A stretch of 64,000 nucleotides of DNA from Chromobacterium rhizoryzae (GCF_020544465.1 NZ_CP066126.1:4402001-4466000), one strand, 5' to 3'; numbered from the stretch's first letter, positions 9,194 through 18,919 are shown. The notes: generated from the sequence alone by a model not told the origin. Made by a program: numbers and translations.

Positions 9194-9548
9194 CGCGGAA
9201 AAAATTTTGCTGCGCAACAACATGACAAGCAAAAGGTCTAAAATGCGCGCTTTCTTGGGATGTTCTCCAGGCCGGCAGACGTGCCGCCCGCGCAGACAGC
9301 ACAGCGCGAGCCGACTACGGACCGCGGCGCAAAGCGCCCTGTTTTTATTCGCGCCTCAAGGCCAGCCTCCATGGCGGCGGCGGACCCCGGTCTGCCCGTG
9401 CGTACAGAACTGCGCCCCAACGCGCACCGAGTGACACCGCAAAGGGTTACAGGTGCCCGCGGCTTCGGCCCTCGCCCACGGCGAGCCGACGGCCCATCCG
9501 CGTCCCGCCCCCGCGCGTGTCCGAGTTAACAGCAACAAGGACTCAGGT
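9194..9548 (+). other. Long leader region upstream of the decarboxylase gene
   Basis: About 355 bases separate the upstream terminator from the decarboxylase start. The first ~50 bases are AT-rich and contain a TAAAAT sequence at 9239-9244 that could be a -10 element, with no convincing -35. The remainder is GC-rich and is probably an untranslated leader. It holds an in-frame small ORF at 9243-9434 (63 codons, 11 Arg), preceded by AAGG at 9233-9236. Codon use of this ORF is unlike the neighbouring genes, so it may be fortuitous. No known riboswitch was recognised. Confidence 0.35.
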
Positions 9549-11804
9549 ATGCGTTTTCATTTCCCCATCGTGATCATCGACGAGGACTTCCGCTCGGAAA
9601 ACACCAGCGGCTCCGGCATCCGCGAACTCGCCGCCGCCATGGAGGCGGAAGGCATGAGCGTGATCGGCTACACCAGCTACGGCGACCTGACTTCCTTCGC
9701 CCAGCAGCAAAGCCGCGCCGCCGGCTTCATCCTGTCGATAGACGACGAGGAATTCCACACCGAGGACGCGGCGCAGGAAGCGCTGGGCAAGCTCTACGGC
9801 TTCGTCGCGGAAATCCGCCGCCGCAATCCGGACATCCCGGTCTATCTATACGGCGAAACCCGCACCGCGCGCCACATTCCCAACGACATCCTGCGCGAGT
9901 TGCACGGCTTCATTCACATGCACGAGGACACGCCGGAGTTCGTCGCCCGCCACATCATCCGCGAGGCCAAAAGCTATCTGGACAGCCTGGCGCCGCCGTT
10001 TTTCCGCGCGCTGGTGGATTACGCCCACGACGGTTCCTACTCCTGGCACTGCCCCGGCCATTCCGGCGGCGTCGCCTTCCTGAAGAGCCCGGTGGGCCAG
10101 ATGTTCCACCAGTTCTTCGGCGAAAACATGCTGCGCGCCGACGTCTGCAACGCGGTGGACGAACTGGGCCAGCTGCTGGACCACACCGGCCCCATCGCCG
10201 CTTCGGAACGCAATGCCGCGCGCATCTTCAACGCCGACCACCTGTTCTTCGTCACCAACGGCACCTCCACTTCCAACAAAATCGTCTGGCACAGCTGCGT
10301 GGCGGCCGGCGACATCGTGCTGGTGGACCGCAACTGCCACAAATCCAATCTGCACGCCATCATGATGACCGGCGCCATCCCGGTGTTCCTGATGCCGACG
10401 CGCAACCACTACGGCATCATCGGCCCGATTCCTAAGTCCGAATTCCAGCTCGACAATATCAAGAAGAAAATCCAGGCCAACCCCTTCGCCCGCGAAGCGC
10501 TGGCCAAAAACCCGCAAGCCAAGCCCCGCATCCTGACTCTGACCCAGTCCACCTACGACGGCATTATCTACAACGTGGAGGACATCAAGCATCTGCTGGA
10601 CGGCGAGGTCGATACCCTGCACTTCGACGAAGCCTGGCTGCCGCACGCCGGCTTCCATGACTTCTACGGCGACTTCCACGCCATCGGCGAAGGCCGCCCG
10701 CGCTGCAAGGACAGCCTGATCTTCTCCACCCAGTCCACCCACAAACTGCTGGCCGGCATCAGCCAGGCCTCGCAGATCCTGGTACAGGACCCGGAGCAAC
10801 GCCAGTTGGACACCGCTTGGTTCAACGAAGCCTATCTGATGCACACGTCCACCAGCCCGCAGTACTCCATCATCGCCAGCTGCGATGTGGCGGCGGCGAT
10901 GATGGAACAGCCGGGCGGACAGGCGCTGGTGGAAGAATCGCTGGTGGAGGCGCTGGACTTCCGCCGCGCCATGCGCAAGGTGGACGAGGAATACGGCCGC
11001 GACTGGTGGTTCAGCGTCTGGGGACCTGACGATCTGTCCGACGACGGCATCTGCGACCCGGCCGAATGGCAACTGCGCCCGAACGAGCGCTGGCACGGCT
11101 TCGTCGGCATTGAGGACGGCTTCAATATGCTGGACCCGATCAAGGCCACGGTGCTGACTCCGGGCCTGGATGTGGACGGCAGTTTCGAAGAGATGGGCAT
11201 TCCCGCCGCCATCGTCACCAAGTATCTGACCGAACACGGCGTGGTGGTGGAAAAGACCGGGCTGTACAGCTTCTTCATCATGTTCACCATCGGCATCACC
11301 AAGGGCCGCTGGAACACGCTGATCTCCCTGCTGCAGCAATTCAAGGACGACTTCGACAAAAACCAGCCGATGTGGCGGGTGATGCCGGAATTCATCGCCC
11401 AGCACCCGCAATACGAGCGCGTCGGCCTGCGCGATCTGTGCCAGCGCATCCATCAGCTCTACAGCAAGCACGATGTGGCCCGCATCACCACCGAGATCTA
11501 TCTGTCGGAAATGGAGCCGGCGATGCGTCCGGCCGACGCCTTCGCCAAGATGGCCCACCGCGAGATCGAACGCGTGCCGGTGGAGCAACTGGAAGGCCGC
11601 GTCACCGCGGTGCTGTTGACGCCCTACCCGCCGGGCATCCCGCTGCTGATTCCCGGCGAGCGCTTCAACAAGACCATCGTCGACTACCTGCGCTTCGCCC
11701 AAGACTTCAACCGCGAGCTGCCCGGCTTCGAAACCGATGTGCACGGGCTGGTGGCGACGGAACTGGACGGCCGCAGGGTCTACTGCGTCGACTGCGTGAA
11801 ATGA
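9549..11804 (+). CDS. PLP-dependent lysine/arginine decarboxylase (Orn/Lys/Arg decarboxylase class I)
   Basis: This is a large fold-type-I basic amino-acid decarboxylase of 751 residues that makes cadaverine, agmatine or putrescine. The layout is an N-terminal response-regulator-like wing domain (about 1-150), the PLP domain with STHKLL at 396-401 (Lys399 is the predicted Schiff-base lysine) and HFDEAW upstream of it, and the C-terminal domain. Length and detail (for example SWHCPGHSGGVAF, KTGLYSFFIMF) resemble the lysine decarboxylase LdcA group of Pseudomonas more than E. coli LdcC, but substrate cannot be fixed by eye. The start at 9549 has AAGGA upstream and matches family N-termini; an in-frame start at 9453 is unlikely. 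No antiporter gene lies beside it, so an acid-resistance pair is not formed here. Confidence 0.88.
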   Translation: MRFHFPIVIIDEDFRSENTSGSGIRELAAAMEAEGMSVIGYTSYGDLTSFAQQQSRAAGFILSIDDEEFHTEDAAQEALGKLYGFVAEIRRRNPDIPVYLYGETRTARHIPNDILRELHGFIHMHEDTPEFVARHIIREAKSYLDSLAPPFFRALVDYAHDGSYSWHCPGHSGGVAFLKSPVGQMFHQFFGENMLRADVCNAVDELGQLLDHTGPIAASERNAARIFNADHLFFVTNGTSTSNKIVWHSCVAAGDIVLVDRNCHKSNLHAIMMTGAIPVFLMPTRNHYGIIGPIPKSEFQLDNIKKKIQANPFAREALAKNPQAKPRILTLTQSTYDGIIYNVEDIKHLLDGEVDTLHFDEAWLPHAGFHDFYGDFHAIGEGRPRCKDSLIFSTQSTHKLLAGISQASQILVQDPEQRQLDTAWFNEAYLMHTSTSPQYSIIASCDVAAAMMEQPGGQALVEESLVEALDFRRAMRKVDEEYGRDWWFSVWGPDDLSDDGICDPAEWQLRPNERWHGFVGIEDGFNMLDPIKATVLTPGLDVDGSFEEMGIPAAIVTKYLTEHGVVVEKTGLYSFFIMFTIGITKGRWNTLISLLQQFKDDFDKNQPMWRVMPEFIAQHPQYERVGLRDLCQRIHQLYSKHDVARITTEIYLSEMEPAMRPADAFAKMAHREIERVPVEQLEGRVTAVLLTPYPPGIPLLIPGERFNKTIVDYLRFAQDFNRELPGFETDVHGLVATELDGRRVYCVDCVK

Positions 11805-11810
11805 GAAAGG

Positions 11811-11839
11811 GCGGCGGCGCTCCGCCGGCGCGCCGCCGC
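11811..11839 (+). terminator. GC-rich hairpin after the decarboxylase gene
   Basis: A perfect 10-bp GC stem (11811-11820 with 11830-11839) lies 6 bases after the stop. It is followed by ACAATTTC rather than a proper T-run, so it may act as a stabilising hairpin or a weak terminator. Confidence 0.45.
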
Positions 11840-11909
11840 ACAATTTCTACACAATAATCCTTAACACACCAGGCTGGCGCGCTCGCGGCGGCGTGCGATA
11901 ATCGCCGCC

Positions 11910-13343
11910 ATGATGTCATTGGACCGCCGCTACGCCCTCACCGCCTGGCTCTTGCTCAGCCTGGCGGGTTGCCTATGGCTGGGCTGGCGCCAGTTTGGCG
12001 CATTGGAACAGCGCTTCCGCCAGGAATCCTTCATTACCCTGCGCCTGCTGAGCCAGAAAGCTTCGCAACACGATGCGGTGCTGGCCACCCTGGCCGCTTC
12101 GGAACAAAGCCGTTTGCCCGCCGACATGCTCAAGCGCCTACAAACCGCCATGCCTCAGCTGAGCGCCATCGGTTTTTGGCGACAACAGCAATGGCATGGC
12201 GATCCTAGCGGCCTGCGTCCGCCGCTGGCCTTGCTGTGGCAAGCCCAGCAACAAGGCCAGACCCTGCTCAGCTTCGACGCGCAACAACGCTACTGGCTGC
12301 AAAGCCCGGACGGCTGGGCGCTGTTGATCGACCCGTTGCGCATGCTGGTCCAGGCCGAACTGCCCGAGCCGCTGGAAAACATCTCGCTGCAATTGCGCGG
12401 CCACCGCATCGAACTGCTGCAACGCAAGGCCGGCGCGTCTGCCAATGATTGGGATCTGAGCCTGGACCGCAAGCTGCCCAGCGCCAGCCAACCCTTCCGC
12501 CTGTCCAGCCGCACCGCCTTGAGTTGGGACAGCTTGCCCTGGATGGAAATCCTGCTGTGGAACGCGCTGCTCGCCGCCGTCGCCGTCGCCCTGTACGCCA
12601 GGCATAGGCAACGCGCCTCTCAACAGCGCCAGCAACAGCAGGACCGTCTGGCCGCTCAAGCCCGGCTCAATACCCTGAATGAAATGATGGCCGGGCTGGC
12701 GCAGGAATTGAATCCGCCGCTGACCGCCATCATCGCCAATACCCGCCAGCTGGAACGGACGCTGGACGAGCCCTCGCAACGCGAAGCCGCGCGCGACACC
12801 CTGCTCGCCACCGGCGCGCAAGCGCGCCGCGCCGCGGCCCTGATCAGCCGGCTCAGCCGCCTGCTGGCCCATCCCAAAGCGACGGACACCACGCCGCTGG
12901 ATCCCGACGCGCTGGTGAACTCATTGCTGTTTCTGCGCCAGGCGGAATTGGCGAACCAGAACATCACCCTGGAATGGAATAATTTAAGCCCGGACGAATG
13001 GCCGCGCGCGGAACGCACCGCGCTGGAACAGATTCTGCACAACCTGGTGCAGAACGCCTGCGACGCGCTGCAGGAACAAGGCGGCCGCATTGTGATCAGC
13101 GGCGAAAGCGACGGCCACAACTACCGTTTCAAGGTCATAGACAACGGCCCGGGCATTCCCGAAGCCATCCTGCCCAAGATCTTCCTGCCCTTCTTCACCA
13201 CCCGCTCGCGCGGCATGGGCCTGGGGCTGCCGCTCTGCGAGACCTTGGCGCGGGCCCAAGGCGGCAAGCTGCACGTGCAAAACGCCGCCAACGGCGGCGT
13301 CATCGCCCAACTGATACTGCCCTGGGCCAAACGCGGCGCCTGA
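11910..13343 (+). CDS. Membrane sensor histidine kinase-like protein with Gln at the H-box position
   Basis: The protein has 477 residues: a short cytoplasmic start, TM1 at about 9-27, a ~180-residue periplasmic domain, TM2 at about 213-231, a Gln/Arg-rich coiled segment, then the dimerisation/H-box region and a HATPase domain. The N box NLVQNACDAL, G1 DNGPGIP and G2 GMGLGLPL are well preserved and indicate ATP binding. The H-box reads AGLAQELNPPLTAI, where relatives have AHELNQPLTAI. Residue 265 is therefore Gln (CAG) instead of the phosphate-accepting His. No response regulator gene is adjacent. It might be a pseudokinase, or signal through a partner kinase. The start at 11910 is the only one that leaves TM1 whole. 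Confidence 0.85.
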   Translation: MMSLDRRYALTAWLLLSLAGCLWLGWRQFGALEQRFRQESFITLRLLSQKASQHDAVLATLAASEQSRLPADMLKRLQTAMPQLSAIGFWRQQQWHGDPSGLRPPLALLWQAQQQGQTLLSFDAQQRYWLQSPDGWALLIDPLRMLVQAELPEPLENISLQLRGHRIELLQRKAGASANDWDLSLDRKLPSASQPFRLSSRTALSWDSLPWMEILLWNALLAAVAVALYARHRQRASQQRQQQQDRLAAQARLNTLNEMMAGLAQELNPPLTAIIANTRQLERTLDEPSQREAARDTLLATGAQARRAAALISRLSRLLAHPKATDTTPLDPDALVNSLLFLRQAELANQNITLEWNNLSPDEWPRAERTALEQILHNLVQNACDALQEQGGRIVISGESDGHNYRFKVIDNGPGIPEAILPKIFLPFFTTRSRGMGLGLPLCETLARAQGGKLHVQNAANGGVIAQLILPWAKRGA

Positions 13344-13359
13344 GGCGGCGCGCGTCAAA

Positions 13360-13496
13360 CCCGTTCAAAAATCTGCTGTGCTTCGGTGAGATGGATGGAG
13401 CCGGCCGTTAAAAACAAGCTCACAATGCTCATGAGCGCTCGTACATTTCGCTTGTGTTCTCTTCGCCTCGCCCCTGCCCTCAAGCTTTTGAACAGG
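13360..13496. repeat. MITE-like element with terminal inverted repeats
   Basis: A 137-bp noncoding segment is bounded by CCCGTTCAAAA (13360-13370) and TTTTGAACAGG (13486-13496), which are inverted copies differing at one base of 11. It fills the gap between the kinase stop and the convergent lysE stop. Its composition is less GC-rich than the genes. It encodes no transposase. It may be a non-autonomous element or a dispersed intergenic repeat; only one clear copy is present in this window. Confidence 0.45.
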
Positions 13497-13499
13497 CTC

Positions 13500-14138
13500 T
13501 CAGTTCTTGCTCGCCAGCGCCAGCCGCAAAGCCAGCCCGCCGAACACCGAAGCCAGCAGCCATTGCGGCAGCCGGCTGCTCCCCAGCCTGTCGCCAAGCG
13601 CGCGTCCGAAACGGCTGGCCGCCAGGATGATCGCCCCATTGATCAGCAGGCCGATCGCGTTCAACAAGGTCGCCAACACCATGATCTGCAGCGAGACCAG
13701 CCCCGCTGACGGATGCACGAACTGGGGAAACAAAGCCAGCACGAAGAGCGCCATCTTGGGATTGAGCAGATTGGTGAGCAGGCCCTGGGCCACGATGCGC
13801 GGCATAGACTGAGCGCCCGCGGCGCCCGGCACGCTCAACACGCTGCGGCTGCGCAGCGTCGTCCAGGCCAGATAGAACAGATAGGCGGCGCCGGCGATGC
13901 GGACCGCATCGTAGGCCAGCGGCGCGTGCACGAACAACTGCGCCAAACCGAAGGCCGCCGCCAGCGCGTGGCAATACGTGCCCAGTTGAATGCCCGCCAG
14001 GGTGGCGAAGCCGGCCTTGCGTCCCTGACTGGCGCTGCGGCTGGCGATCAGCAACATATCCGGCCCCGGCGTCGCCGCCAGCGCGACGCAGGCGAGACTG
14101 AACAGTAATAGCGTGGACAAATCAGGCATGGCGGACAT
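13500..14138 (-). CDS. LysE/RhtB-family amino-acid exporter
   Basis: This is a small multi-spanning inner-membrane exporter of the LysE/RhtB type, about 212 residues, with five to six predicted membrane segments. Family signatures include ATPGPDMLLI near the N-terminus and GLLTNLLNPKMALFVLALFPQFV in the middle. The start at 14138 is chosen from several (14129 is three codons downstream; a TTG start at 14168 would extend it). A GGA-type ribosome-binding site sits close to 14138. Substrate is unknown; homoserine/threonine or other neutral amino acids are typical. A second, distinct LysE protein lies at 14689 on the other strand. Confidence 0.88.
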   Translation of the reverse strand: MSAMPDLSTLLLFSLACVALAATPGPDMLLIASRSASQGRKAGFATLAGIQLGTYCHALAAAFGLAQLFVHAPLAYDAVRIAGAAYLFYLAWTTLRSRSVLSVPGAAGAQSMPRIVAQGLLTNLLNPKMALFVLALFPQFVHPSAGLVSLQIMVLATLLNAIGLLINGAIILAASRFGRALGDRLGSSRLPQWLLASVFGGLALRLALASKN

Positions 14139-14191
14139 TCCGGACGAATACAAAGCGATATGATACAAGCCGGCCCGGCGGAATCAAAGCC

Positions 14192-14581
14192 TCACTCCAC
14201 CAGCGCCGCGCCGCGCTCCCGCAACAAGGCCCGCAACACCGAGCGGTGACAGTGCGCCTCGTCCTGGCAGTAACAGCCTATGGAAAAGTGGCTGCCGTGC
14301 GACAAAGCCGCCAGCAAGTCCAGCTCGCGGCTTTGCTCCGGCGCCTTCATCTCCGCGCGATACGCCCGCTCGAACGTCTGCCATTCGGCTGCGCTCTGCG
14401 CCGCCTGCGCCTGTTTCACCAGTTCCGCGCTGGGCGCCAGGTTGGGAAACCACACATCGTACCAATCGCCGCTGGCGAAGGCCTCCTTGGGCACGCCGCG
14501 CGGCGGCCGCCGCACCGTGCCGATGCGCGTACCCTCCTGCGGGTGACGCGGACTGCCCAATTGCACCACGCGTATCGTCAT
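14192..14581 (-). CDS. DUF488-family protein
   Basis: This is a 129-residue protein of the DUF488/YeaO family, whose function is not established. Recognised stretches are YDVWFPNLAPSAELV (about residues 41-55) and a C-terminal CYCQDEAHCHRSVLRALL, whose Cys/His cluster could bind metal. The start at 14581 (MTIRVVQLGSPRHP) fits family N-termini; the in-frame extension to 14635 does not. It lies between two LysE genes and may be cotranscribed with the lysE at 13500 (gap about 53 bases). Confidence 0.8.
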   Translation of the reverse strand: MTIRVVQLGSPRHPQEGTRIGTVRRPPRGVPKEAFASGDWYDVWFPNLAPSAELVKQAQAAQSAAEWQTFERAYRAEMKAPEQSRELDLLAALSHGSHFSIGCYCQDEAHCHRSVLRALLRERGAALVE

Positions 14582-14688
14582 CGCTCGTTCTCCAAAACGG
14601 CGCGGCCCATGCGCCGCGCGCAACAACATTGTCATCGATGGCCAAGCCTGCGTAGACTAAGGGCCCGCCCCCTACGCGAACAATCCTC

Positions 14689-15300
14689 ATGCAACACTAT
14701 TCGCTTTATCTGCTGATGGCCGCGGCCACCGTGCTCAGCCCCGGCCCCGGCATTTTGATGACCCTGACCAATTCGCTGCGCTTCGGCCTGCGCGGCACCC
14801 TTGGCGGCATTCTCGGCACCGCCTGCGGTTCCTTCATCGTCGCCGGCGTGTCGGCCACCAGCCTCGGCCTGTTGCTGGCCGCGTCGGCGCTGGCCTTCAC
14901 TGTGATGAAATGGATAGGCGCCGCTTACCTGTTTTATCTGGGCGTCAAACTGCTGCGCGCGCCGGCTTTTCGCTTCGATGAAATCCCAAGCCAGCCGCGC
15001 GGCTTTGCCAGGCGCTTTGGAGAAGGCATGGCGGTACAGCTGACCAACCCCAAGTCCATCTTCTTCTTTCTGTCCATCTTTCCGCAGTTCATCGACACTC
15101 AGGGGGCCTACGCGCCGCAATTCCTGCTGTTGGTCGGCACCTTCAGCGGCCTGATCATCCTGATCCACACCGTGTACGCGCTCACCGCGCAACGCGCGCG
15201 CCGCTGGCTGGCCAGCGACCGCGGCGGCAAATGGGTGAACAAGGCCGGCGGCGCGACCTTCCTGCTGTTCGGCGCCCTGCTCGCCAACTCCAACAGGTAA
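14689..15300 (+). CDS. LysE/RhtB-family amino-acid exporter
   Basis: This is a 203-residue membrane exporter of the LysE family with about six hydrophobic segments. It has the N-terminal LSPGPGILMTLTNS motif and the central GMAVQLTNPKSIFFFLSIFPQFI motif. It is only distantly similar to the LysE at 13500, so it is not a recent duplicate. The following GNAT gene starts 6 bases after its stop, so the two are probably cotranscribed. Confidence 0.88.
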   Translation: MQHYSLYLLMAAATVLSPGPGILMTLTNSLRFGLRGTLGGILGTACGSFIVAGVSATSLGLLLAASALAFTVMKWIGAAYLFYLGVKLLRAPAFRFDEIPSQPRGFARRFGEGMAVQLTNPKSIFFFLSIFPQFIDTQGAYAPQFLLLVGTFSGLIILIHTVYALTAQRARRWLASDRGGKWVNKAGGATFLLFGALLANSNR

Positions 15301-15305
15301 ACGCC

Positions 15306-15755
15306 ATGCGTCTGCAGCTGGAGTCGCCGCGACAAGCCGATGTGCTGGCCTTGATAAGCCAGCTGGACGCATACCAGGCCGCGCTCTATCCGGCGGAAAG
15401 CAATCATCTGATGGACCCGGCGGCGCTGGAACCGCCACGGGCGCATTTCATCGTCGCGCGCGACGAGAAGCTCGCGGCGGTCGGCTGCGCCGCGCTGGTG
15501 CCGCATGAGGATTACGGCGAGATCAAACGCATGTTCGTGGCGCCGTCCCAACGCGGCAAGGGCGTGGCCCAGGCGCTGCTGGCGCGCCTGGAGTGGGAAG
15601 CGCGCTCCGCCGGCCTGTCCGCGCTGAAACTGGAGACCGGCGTGTCCCAGCCTGAGGCGATCGGCCTGTACCAGCGCGCCGGTTTCAAGCCCTGCCCGCC
15701 CTTCGGCGCCTACCAGCCCGACCCGCTCAGCCTGTTCATGAGCAAGGACTTATAG
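15306..15755 (+). CDS. GNAT-family N-acetyltransferase
   Basis: This is a 149-residue single-domain acetyltransferase. The acetyl-CoA binding motif A is visible as IKRMFVAPSQRGKGVAQALLARLE (about residues 76-99), with the Q/R-x-x-G-x-A signature, followed by ALKLETGVSQPEAIGLYQRAGF, the typical beta5 and motif B region. It begins 6 bases after the lysE stop, which defines the start at 15306. Substrate is unknown; a small amine or amino acid would fit the exporter neighbour, but this is inference. Confidence 0.88.
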   Translation: MRLQLESPRQADVLALISQLDAYQAALYPAESNHLMDPAALEPPRAHFIVARDEKLAAVGCAALVPHEDYGEIKRMFVAPSQRGKGVAQALLARLEWEARSAGLSALKLETGVSQPEAIGLYQRAGFKPCPPFGAYQPDPLSLFMSKDL

Positions 15756-15774
15756 GCCGCCCTGGGCGCGTCGG

Positions 15775-16557
<783 letters not shown>

Positions 16558-16637
16558 TGCTCGCCAATACCCAAGTAAATTACTCAAGTATTGTGCTCCA
16601 GATCGACGCCGGCTTCAAGCCTGCACCGCGGCGGCGC

Positions 16638-17693
16638 TCAACGATAAGCGGCCAGCCATTCCTCGTGCAGCGTGGCGACCAGTTGCCCCGCCGCCAGCTC
16701 GCGGCCGGCCGCCACGTTTTCCCCGGCCCACAAGGACAGAAAATCGCTCAGCCCGGCCTTGGCCGCCGCGGCGCGCAAGGGCCCGGTCAAGGCGTTCATC
16801 ACCGGATACGCCGGCACCAGGTCTTCCTTGTCGGCCATCAACTGCATATAACGGTTGTTCAGGCCGCGCGCGTAACGGCCGGAAAACGCTCGAGTCAAAC
16901 GGGTGCCGCCGGGCGCGGCCTTGGCCAGCTCGCTTTTCCACAAGGCGGAAATGCCGGACTCCGGGCAACGCAAAAACGCGGTGCCCAACTGGCAGGCTTG
17001 GGCGCCGTGGCGCATCGCTGCGGCGATGTCGCGTCCATGCATGATGCCGCCTGCGGCGATCACCGGCAGCGGCTGGTTCTGCGCCAATTCATAGACCAGC
17101 GACAAAGTGGGCCGCAGGCTGTCCTGGGGCCGTCCGATGAAGGTGCCGCGATGGCCGCCGGCTTCCCTGCCTTGGGCGCAGATCGCGTCCGCGCCCAGTT
17201 CGGCCCAGGCCAGCCCTTCCGCCATATTGGTGGCGGTGCCGATCACATCTATCTTGGCCTGTTTCAAGAGCTTGAGCTGATGGCGATTGAGAATACCGAA
17301 GGTGAAGCTGGCCGCCGCCGGCTTGGCCTCCAGCAGCGCTTCGAACTGGCGCGCGAACGGCTCGCAGAAGCGATCAGGGATCTGCGGCGCCGGCAGCCCC
17401 AGCTCCCGGTGCAGCGGCGCCAGCCATTCCAGCGCCTGCCGCAAGGCCTCCTCGCTGGGAGCGGGATCGTCCTGTACGAATAGATTGATGCCGAATGGCT
17501 TGTCGGTGAGGCGCCGCACCGCGGCGGCTTCGCTGAGCAGGCGTTCGGGCGGCAGCAGCGCCGCCGCCAGAAACCCCAGGCCGCCGGCCTGACTGACCGC
17601 GGCCACCAAGGCCGGAGAGGTGGCGCCGCCCGCCATCGGCGCCTGAATCAAAGGGGTGCGCAACTGCCAGCGACGGCACAAAGCGGAAGCCAT
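16638..17693 (-). CDS. NAD(P)H-dependent flavin oxidoreductase / nitronate monooxygenase
   Basis: This FMN-dependent TIM-barrel protein of 351 residues belongs to the 2-nitropropane dioxygenase (nitronate monooxygenase) family and probably detoxifies nitronates such as propionate 3-nitronate. Evidence is the N-terminal PLIQAPMAGGATSPALVAAVSQAGGLGFLAA, the central GADAICAQGREAGGHRG phosphate/flavin motif, and PVIAAGGIMHGRDIAAAM followed by GTAFL. It may be cotranscribed with the transsulfuration gene upstream (gap 55 bases). Confidence 0.88.
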   Translation of the reverse strand: MASALCRRWQLRTPLIQAPMAGGATSPALVAAVSQAGGLGFLAAALLPPERLLSEAAAVRRLTDKPFGINLFVQDDPAPSEEALRQALEWLAPLHRELGLPAPQIPDRFCEPFARQFEALLEAKPAAASFTFGILNRHQLKLLKQAKIDVIGTATNMAEGLAWAELGADAICAQGREAGGHRGTFIGRPQDSLRPTLSLVYELAQNQPLPVIAAGGIMHGRDIAAAMRHGAQACQLGTAFLRCPESGISALWKSELAKAAPGGTRLTRAFSGRYARGLNNRYMQLMADKEDLVPAYPVMNALTGPLRAAAAKAGLSDFLSLWAGENVAAGRELAAGQLVATLHEEWLAAYR

Positions 17694-17748
17694 ATATTTC
17701 CTCGATTACGCCCGCGCGGGCGTCGGTTGAAAGAATAGCGCAGTCAGC

Positions 17749-18894
17749 TCAGTCCGCCAGAGCCTGCTCCAGATCGGCCAGGATATCGTCGATATCCTCT
17801 ATGCCTATCGACAGCCTCACCCCGCCTTCGCGGATGCCCAATTGAGCCTTCTGCTCCGGCGGCATGCCGCCGTGCGACATGGTGTAGCTGTGGTTGATCA
17901 GCGATTCGACCCCGCCCAGCGATTCGGCCAGCGCGAACAGCTTCAACCGCTCGGCCAAGCGGCTGGCCGCCGCGCGGCTGTCGTCCTTCAGCCAGATGCT
18001 GACGATGCCGCCGAAGCGACGCATCTGCCGGCGGGCCAGTTCATGGCCCGGATGCTCCGGCAGCCCCGGAAAGAACACCCGCTCCACCTTGGGATGAGAT
18101 CGCAGGTAATCCGCCACCCGCTCCGCGTTGTCGCAATGGCGATCCATGCGCAGATGCAGGGTCTTGATGCCGCGCAGGGTCAGGAAGCAATCCTGAGGCC
18201 CCGGCACCGCTCCCGCCGCGTTCTGAATGAATTTGATCTCGCGGTGCAGCGCCTCGTCGTTGACGGCCGCCAGGCCCAGCAACACGTCGGAGTGGCCGGC
18301 CAGATACTTGGTGGCGGAATGCACAACGACATCTGCCCCCAGATCCAGCGGGTTCTGCAGATAAGGCGTGGCGAAAGTGCTGTCCACCGCCACTCGGGCG
18401 CCGTGCGCGTGCGCGATCCGGGCCAGTTCCGCGATGTCCACCATGCCCAGCAAGGGGTTGGTGGGCGACTCCAGCCACAGCAGCTTGGTCCGCGCGCTGA
18501 TCAGCGCCGTCAGGTTCCGGCTATCGCTCAAATCCGCGAAAGTGACCTTGACGCCCGCCGGCTCCATCACCTTGCTCAGCAGCCGGTAAGCGCCGCCATA
18601 AAGGTCCGCCACCGCGATCACCTCGTCGCCCGGCTTCAGGCAGGCGCGCAGCACCGCGTCGATGGCCGCCATGCCGCTGGCAAAGGCCAGGCCGTGGCGG
18701 GCGTTCTCCAGGCTGGCCAGGCAGGCCTCCAGCGCCGCCCGCGTGGGATTGCCGGTACGGGCGTACACAAAGGGCATGGATTCGCCGACATGGCCGTATT
18801 CGAACACCGAAGTCTGGTACACCGGCGGCATCACCGCCTTGCCATGCTCTGCGTTGTCATAGCCGGCATGAATGGATCTGGTTGCAAATTTCAC
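17749..18894 (-). CDS. Cys/Met metabolism PLP enzyme (cystathionine gamma-synthase/lyase type)
   Basis: This 381-residue PLP enzyme belongs to the transsulfuration family. Signatures include YARTGNPTR (44-52), SGMAAIDAV with the phosphate-binding loop, and SATKYLAGHSD with Lys196 as the predicted PLP lysine. The family contains cystathionine gamma-synthase, cystathionine beta/gamma-lyase, methionine gamma-lyase and O-acetylhomoserine sulfhydrylase; sequence by eye does not separate them securely, though length and motifs fit cystathionine gamma-synthase or gamma-lyase. A dyad lies just upstream at 18920-18939. Confidence 0.85.
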   Translation of the reverse strand: MKFATRSIHAGYDNAEHGKAVMPPVYQTSVFEYGHVGESMPFVYARTGNPTRAALEACLASLENARHGLAFASGMAAIDAVLRACLKPGDEVIAVADLYGGAYRLLSKVMEPAGVKVTFADLSDSRNLTALISARTKLLWLESPTNPLLGMVDIAELARIAHAHGARVAVDSTFATPYLQNPLDLGADVVVHSATKYLAGHSDVLLGLAAVNDEALHREIKFIQNAAGAVPGPQDCFLTLRGIKTLHLRMDRHCDNAERVADYLRSHPKVERVFFPGLPEHPGHELARRQMRRFGGIVSIWLKDDSRAAASRLAERLKLFALAESLGGVESLINHSYTMSHGGMPPEQKAQLGIREGGVRLSIGIEDIDDILADLEQALAD

Positions 18895-18919
18895 GACTTT
18901 TCCTCAAAAAATCATTCAC

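Noticed and set aside
9039..9434. 131-codon ORF overlapping the phospholipase D end and the leader
   Set aside because: It overlaps the CDS and crosses a terminator; only the part from 9243 is worth noting, as a possible leader ORF.
9846..11843. 665-codon ORF antisense to the decarboxylase gene
   Set aside because: Mirror of a strongly supported CDS; His/Val/Gly-rich composition typical of antisense frames.
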